34,431 nt of DNA, from positions 1 to 34,431 of the forward strand of contig JAMPED010000017.1 in NCBI GenBank assembly GCA_023665325.1. The letters run 5' to 3'. A program made the position numbers and the translations under genes. Source of the DNA: Acetobacter sp. GTDB taxonomy: Bacteria > Pseudomonadota > Alphaproteobacteria > RF32 > CAG-239. Below are positions 31,944 to 34,431 of the stretch, in pieces; positions within the stretch are counted from its first letter, which is position 1, and each line of letters opens with the position of its first letter. The notes under the pieces were generated by a model. It ran no database searches and had not been told where the DNA came from. It saw only the letters and a list, made by a program, of their open reading frames with translations.

Positions 31944-32010
31944 GGGTTACAAAAAAATCTTCTTTAGTGTTGGAGGTATTTGTAGCAGTTTGATGGCTGA
32001 ATGTTGATAT

Positions 32011-32042
32011 GGAGTACCGCTTTATGCGGACTCCTTTTTTTT
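32011..32042 (+). terminator. Rho-independent terminator of the autotransporter gene
   Basis: GGAGTACCGC (32011-32020) pairs with GCGGACTCC (32026-32034) with one bulged A, followed by eight T. Confidence 0.85.
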
Positions 32043-32076
32043 GTGGTAGGAGATGACAATTTTTTTTAACTCGTTG

Positions 32077-32120
32077 TTTACATCTTTGTGTTATGTTTAT
32101 CTAAAATATAAGCTTTTAGG
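32077..32120 (+). promoter_or_regulatory. promoter-like direct repeat, copy 2, leader of the glycosyltransferase gene
   Basis: TTTACA (32077-32082), 19 bases, TAAAAT (32102-32107). Bases 32095-32120 are identical to 27426-27451. The repeat ends in TTAGGAG, which serves as the ribosome binding site for the gene starting at 32129. Confidence 0.6.
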
Positions 32121-32128
32121 AGTGTATT

Positions 32129-33160
32129 ATGAAAGACAAAGGGATGAAATGGGTGATTGTGGCAGATGTGCTGGGAATCATTGTGATTGGGCTCTTGATT
32201 TGGGCATCGCGGATTGATAATGAAATTGATGCACAAAGAAAAGCTGAACAAGAACGATTGGCTGAAGTACCAAATTATGATTTTGACTTGCAGCTAACTC
32301 CTCAAAATTGTGAGGGGGTATCTGGTGTGGCAGATGTGGTGCTTATTACTGATGCGAACTATATGGATTTTACCCGTGTGGCGATTAACTCTGCAAAAAA
32401 GACCAAATGTCCGGCGTCTAAATATAACTTTCACGTGATGACGCTTGATGTGTCGGAAGCTGATGTGTCGGCACTTAAAGCAATGGAAGAAGAAAATGTG
32501 ACTGTTTCAGTGTTGCCGCAAGATGAGGTAGATTTGTTTTATATTCGCGATACACACGTTTCAAAAACCTCACTTTTGAAGTATTATATAGCCAAAGCAT
32601 TACCTGAACTTGATAAGGTGCTTTATATTGATTCTGATGTACTTGTTTTGCGTGATTTAAACAATGTTTATAATACAGATATTGAGGATAAATATTTGGC
32701 GGTGGTAAAGGATCCATCGTGGTTTTTTGAAAATATGCACGTTGTTGAGCTTAATTTGGACGAACGTGGATTTTACTTTAATTCTGGTGTGATGTTAATG
32801 AACTTAAAGAAATTTCGTGAAGATGGTTTAGAAGCTAAACTTGAGGATTATACCAATAATAATTTCCGTACATATATGGATCAAGATGCCTTAAATGTTG
32901 TGGTTGGAGATGATGTGGTGTTATTACCGTTTGAGGCAAATGCGATGAATTTCTTTTTTGAGCATAATGATCTTAATATAATGGGGCAGTTTTATGACCG
33001 TAGCTGGCAGAATTATGAAGAGGTGTTTGCACCTGTGACTATATTGCACTTTGCTTCTTCTAAAAAACCATTGGGTAGAGAGGTTTCAGAGACTGAATTT
33101 TTCCGAATGCTGCAGCGGTTATGGTATAAATATTATACTGGTCTTCCGCCTTTAAAGTAG
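32129..33160 (+). CDS. membrane-anchored family 8 glycosyltransferase, 343 aa
   Basis: Transfers a hexose from a nucleotide sugar; substrate unknown. After a basic N-terminus (MKDKGMK) there is one membrane segment (8-26) and a charged stalk. The GT8 fold begins about residue 67 (VADVVLITDANYM). Key motifs: YIDSDVLV with the metal-binding DSD at 168-170, FNSGVMLMNLKKFR at 217-230, MDQDALN at 250-256, and LHFASSKKP at 306-314 (family H-x-x-G-x-x-KPW; the Gly and Trp differ). The positive-inside rule places the catalytic part outside the inner membrane, which is odd for a nucleotide-sugar enzyme. It follows the autotransporter and shares a leader repeat with the region upstream of it, so it may glycosylate that protein or surface glycan; this is inference. 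Confidence 0.88.
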   Translation: MKDKGMKWVIVADVLGIIVIGLLIWASRIDNEIDAQRKAEQERLAEVPNYDFDLQLTPQNCEGVSGVADVVLITDANYMDFTRVAINSAKKTKCPASKYNFHVMTLDVSEADVSALKAMEEENVTVSVLPQDEVDLFYIRDTHVSKTSLLKYYIAKALPELDKVLYIDSDVLVLRDLNNVYNTDIEDKYLAVVKDPSWFFENMHVVELNLDERGFYFNSGVMLMNLKKFREDGLEAKLEDYTNNNFRTYMDQDALNVVVGDDVVLLPFEANAMNFFFEHNDLNIMGQFYDRSWQNYEEVFAPVTILHFASSKKPLGREVSETEFFRMLQRLWYKYYTGLPPLK

Positions 33161-33171
33161 AAGAATATGAT

Positions 33172-33200
33172 AAAAAAGCGCTCCGTAAGGAGCGCTTTTT
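33172..33200. terminator. bidirectional terminator between the glycosyltransferase gene and ldh
   Basis: AAAAAGCGCTCC (33173-33184) pairs with GGAGCGCTTTTT (33189-33200) around GTAA, with T-runs on either strand. It serves two convergent genes. Confidence 0.92.
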
Positions 33201-33209
33201 GCTGTTGGG

Positions 33210-34151
33210 TTAGAGCATCGCCAAAGCTTTTTCCGTATATTCGGCAAGGGTAGCCGCGCTTTTTTCGAGTGCCTCACGTTCGCTATCGCACATTGCGGGC
33301 ATTAAAGCGCGCTCTACGCCATTTTTGCTAACGATGGATGGCATTGAGTAACATATATTATTATGTCCGCCAATACCTTCATCGTGATGTGAGCTAACAG
33401 TTAAAATGGCGTGTTTGTCGCTGATAATTGAGCTTAAAATGTATTGTGTCGCAGCGGCAATACCGTAATATGTAGAGCCTTTACCTTTGATGATGGTATA
33501 GGCAGAGTTTCTGACTTCGTTATCTATTGAGCCTTTAATGACATTATCTAGTACAACATCGCATTCTTTGGCAAAGTTTTCAACACAAGATGTGCCAGCA
33601 ACGGCGCTTGACCACAAGAGAACTTCAGAATCTCCGTGTTCGCCGATAACGTTAGCGTGGATGGATTTGGGGGACACTCCTAAGTGGCGTCCTAATATGC
33701 TGCGAAAACGAGCCGAATCGAGAACTGTGCCTGTTCCAAAAACACGATTTTTGGGGAAACCAGAGAGTTTTAAGGTAACTTCAGTCATAATGTCTACAGG
33801 ATTTGCAGCAATAACTAAGATGGCATTAGGGGCATATTTAACAACTTCAGGGATGATGCTTTTAAAAATTGCAACATTTTTTTCAAGCAAATCTAAACGG
33901 GTTTCTCCTGGTTTTTGATTTGCGCCGGCTGTGATGAAGATGATACCTGCTTCACTTAGGTCTTTATAATCTCCTGCAATAACTTTAGCGCCAAATGTAA
34001 ATGGTGTTGCGTGAGAAATATCCATTGCTTCGGCAATGGCTCGTTCTTTGTTGGCATCAATCAAAATCAATTTTTCGGCAGAGCCTTCACTTGCAAGTGC
34101 AAAAGCAGCTGCGGCACCAACCATTCCTGTTCCGATAATTCCTATTTGCAT
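33210..34151 (-). CDS. ldh: L-lactate dehydrogenase, 313 aa
   Basis: Reduces pyruvate to L-lactate with NADH. Nucleotide-binding IIGTGMVGAA at 5-14. The specificity loop reads ANQKPGETRLDLL: Gln at 79 (the Q102 position of classical numbering) marks lactate rather than malate dehydrogenase, which has Arg there. R85, R148 in LDSARFR and the catalytic H172 in GEHGDSE are all in place. Length is normal. AGAGGA lies before the start. With pyk and adhE in the same window it fits fermentative redox balancing. A malate dehydrogenase is the alternative but the specificity residue argues against it. Confidence 0.94.
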   Translation of the reverse strand: MQIGIIGTGMVGAAAAFALASEGSAEKLILIDANKERAIAEAMDISHATPFTFGAKVIAGDYKDLSEAGIIFITAGANQKPGETRLDLLEKNVAIFKSIIPEVVKYAPNAILVIAANPVDIMTEVTLKLSGFPKNRVFGTGTVLDSARFRSILGRHLGVSPKSIHANVIGEHGDSEVLLWSSAVAGTSCVENFAKECDVVLDNVIKGSIDNEVRNSAYTIIKGKGSTYYGIAAATQYILSSIISDKHAILTVSSHHDEGIGGHNNICYSMPSIVSKNGVERALMPAMCDSEREALEKSAATLAEYTEKALAML

Positions 34152-34431
34152 CTTTTTATTCCTCTAAAATATCAAAAAAATCTAAAATCTTTAATTCATT
34201 AGTATATATAGTATTGGTTTTTTTAGAAATAAAGTGTTATTTTGGGGAAAAATATGATTTTTTTTGATTTGTATAACGTGTTGAAAAATAAATATTTATT
34301 GGTTTTAATTCAGGGGTGAGGTTGAAAAGTTTAAAAAAAAGCTTGTCAAATAAATATTTTGTGGTTAACGTTCTTTTCAGACGTTAGTCTAAAAATTGTT
34401 TTAATAATATTTAGAGGTTGAATTTAATGAC
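34152..34431. other. AT-rich divergent intergenic region ending in a gene start
   Basis: 280 bases with no gene. The region should hold the ldh promoter (leftward) and that of a rightward gene: at the edge, TTAGAGG (34410-34416) precedes an ATG at 34427-34429, a likely start codon of a gene continuing outside the window. AGAC/GTCT around GTTA (34377-34388) is a small symmetric site. Nothing stronger is visible. Confidence 0.45.

Noticed and set aside
33210..34151. Malate dehydrogenase
   Set aside because: The specificity loop has Gln (ANQKPGETR) where malate dehydrogenases have Arg.

Overview
The window is an AT-rich bacterial chromosome segment, most likely from a host-associated, fermentative alphaproteobacterium with a reduced genome (inference; it resembles uncultured gut lineages, but I could not run a placement). 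The reasons are a GapR/DUF2312 protein, an integration host factor beta gene followed by lapA and accD, a clustered lptF-lptD-surA-rsmA set, a DivL-like PAS protein next to tsaB, and EIIA-Man/HPr genes in the alphaproteobacterial PTS arrangement. Pyruvate kinase, bifunctional AdhE and an L-lactate dehydrogenase point to mixed-acid/ethanol fermentation.

Layout. 1-1.4 kb: a small unknown gene and a lone VirB2-like pilin preceded by several perfect palindromes. 1.4-8.1 kb (minus strand): ftsH with a heat-shock-type promoter; an operon of an unknown gene, EIIA-Man, HPr and an orphan adenine methyltransferase; an unknown charged protein; a DivL-like protein without kinase domains. 8.1-10.5 kb (plus): tsaB, ihfB, lapA, accD. 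10.8-12.2 kb: two small exported proteins and grpE. 12.2-13.0 kb: a gene-free block of hairpins and dispersed repeats. 13.0-18.9 kb: a small HTH-like protein, then lptF, lptD, surA and rsmA, i.e. LPS export and outer-membrane folding. 19-21.1 kb: a pyruvoyl arginine decarboxylase and an arginine/agmatine-type antiporter, a probable acid-resistance pair. 21.2-26.2 kb: gapR (minus), pyk, a repeat pair, a small secreted peptide and adhE. 26.3-33.2 kb: a DUF3137-like membrane protein, a 1403-residue autotransporter and a membrane-anchored family 8 glycosyltransferase. 33.2-34.2 kb: ldh (minus). The last bases carry a probable start of another gene.

The most interesting material is non-coding: (1) a 28-bp perfect inverted repeat enclosing a TATAAT box directly upstream of the autotransporter, a candidate phase-variable promoter; (2) a family of imperfect palindromic elements with a shared core and stems that change in compensating fashion (12.2, 23.0, more distantly 31.9 kb); (3) a 26-bp promoter-like direct repeat upstream of both the autotransporter and the glycosyltransferase; (4) RpoH-like promoters of the same geometry in front of ftsH and grpE. 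Among proteins, the Chlamydia-like arginine decarboxylase/antiporter pair, the kinase-less DivL-like protein and the PTS operon with an unknown gene where hprK is expected deserve a second look.
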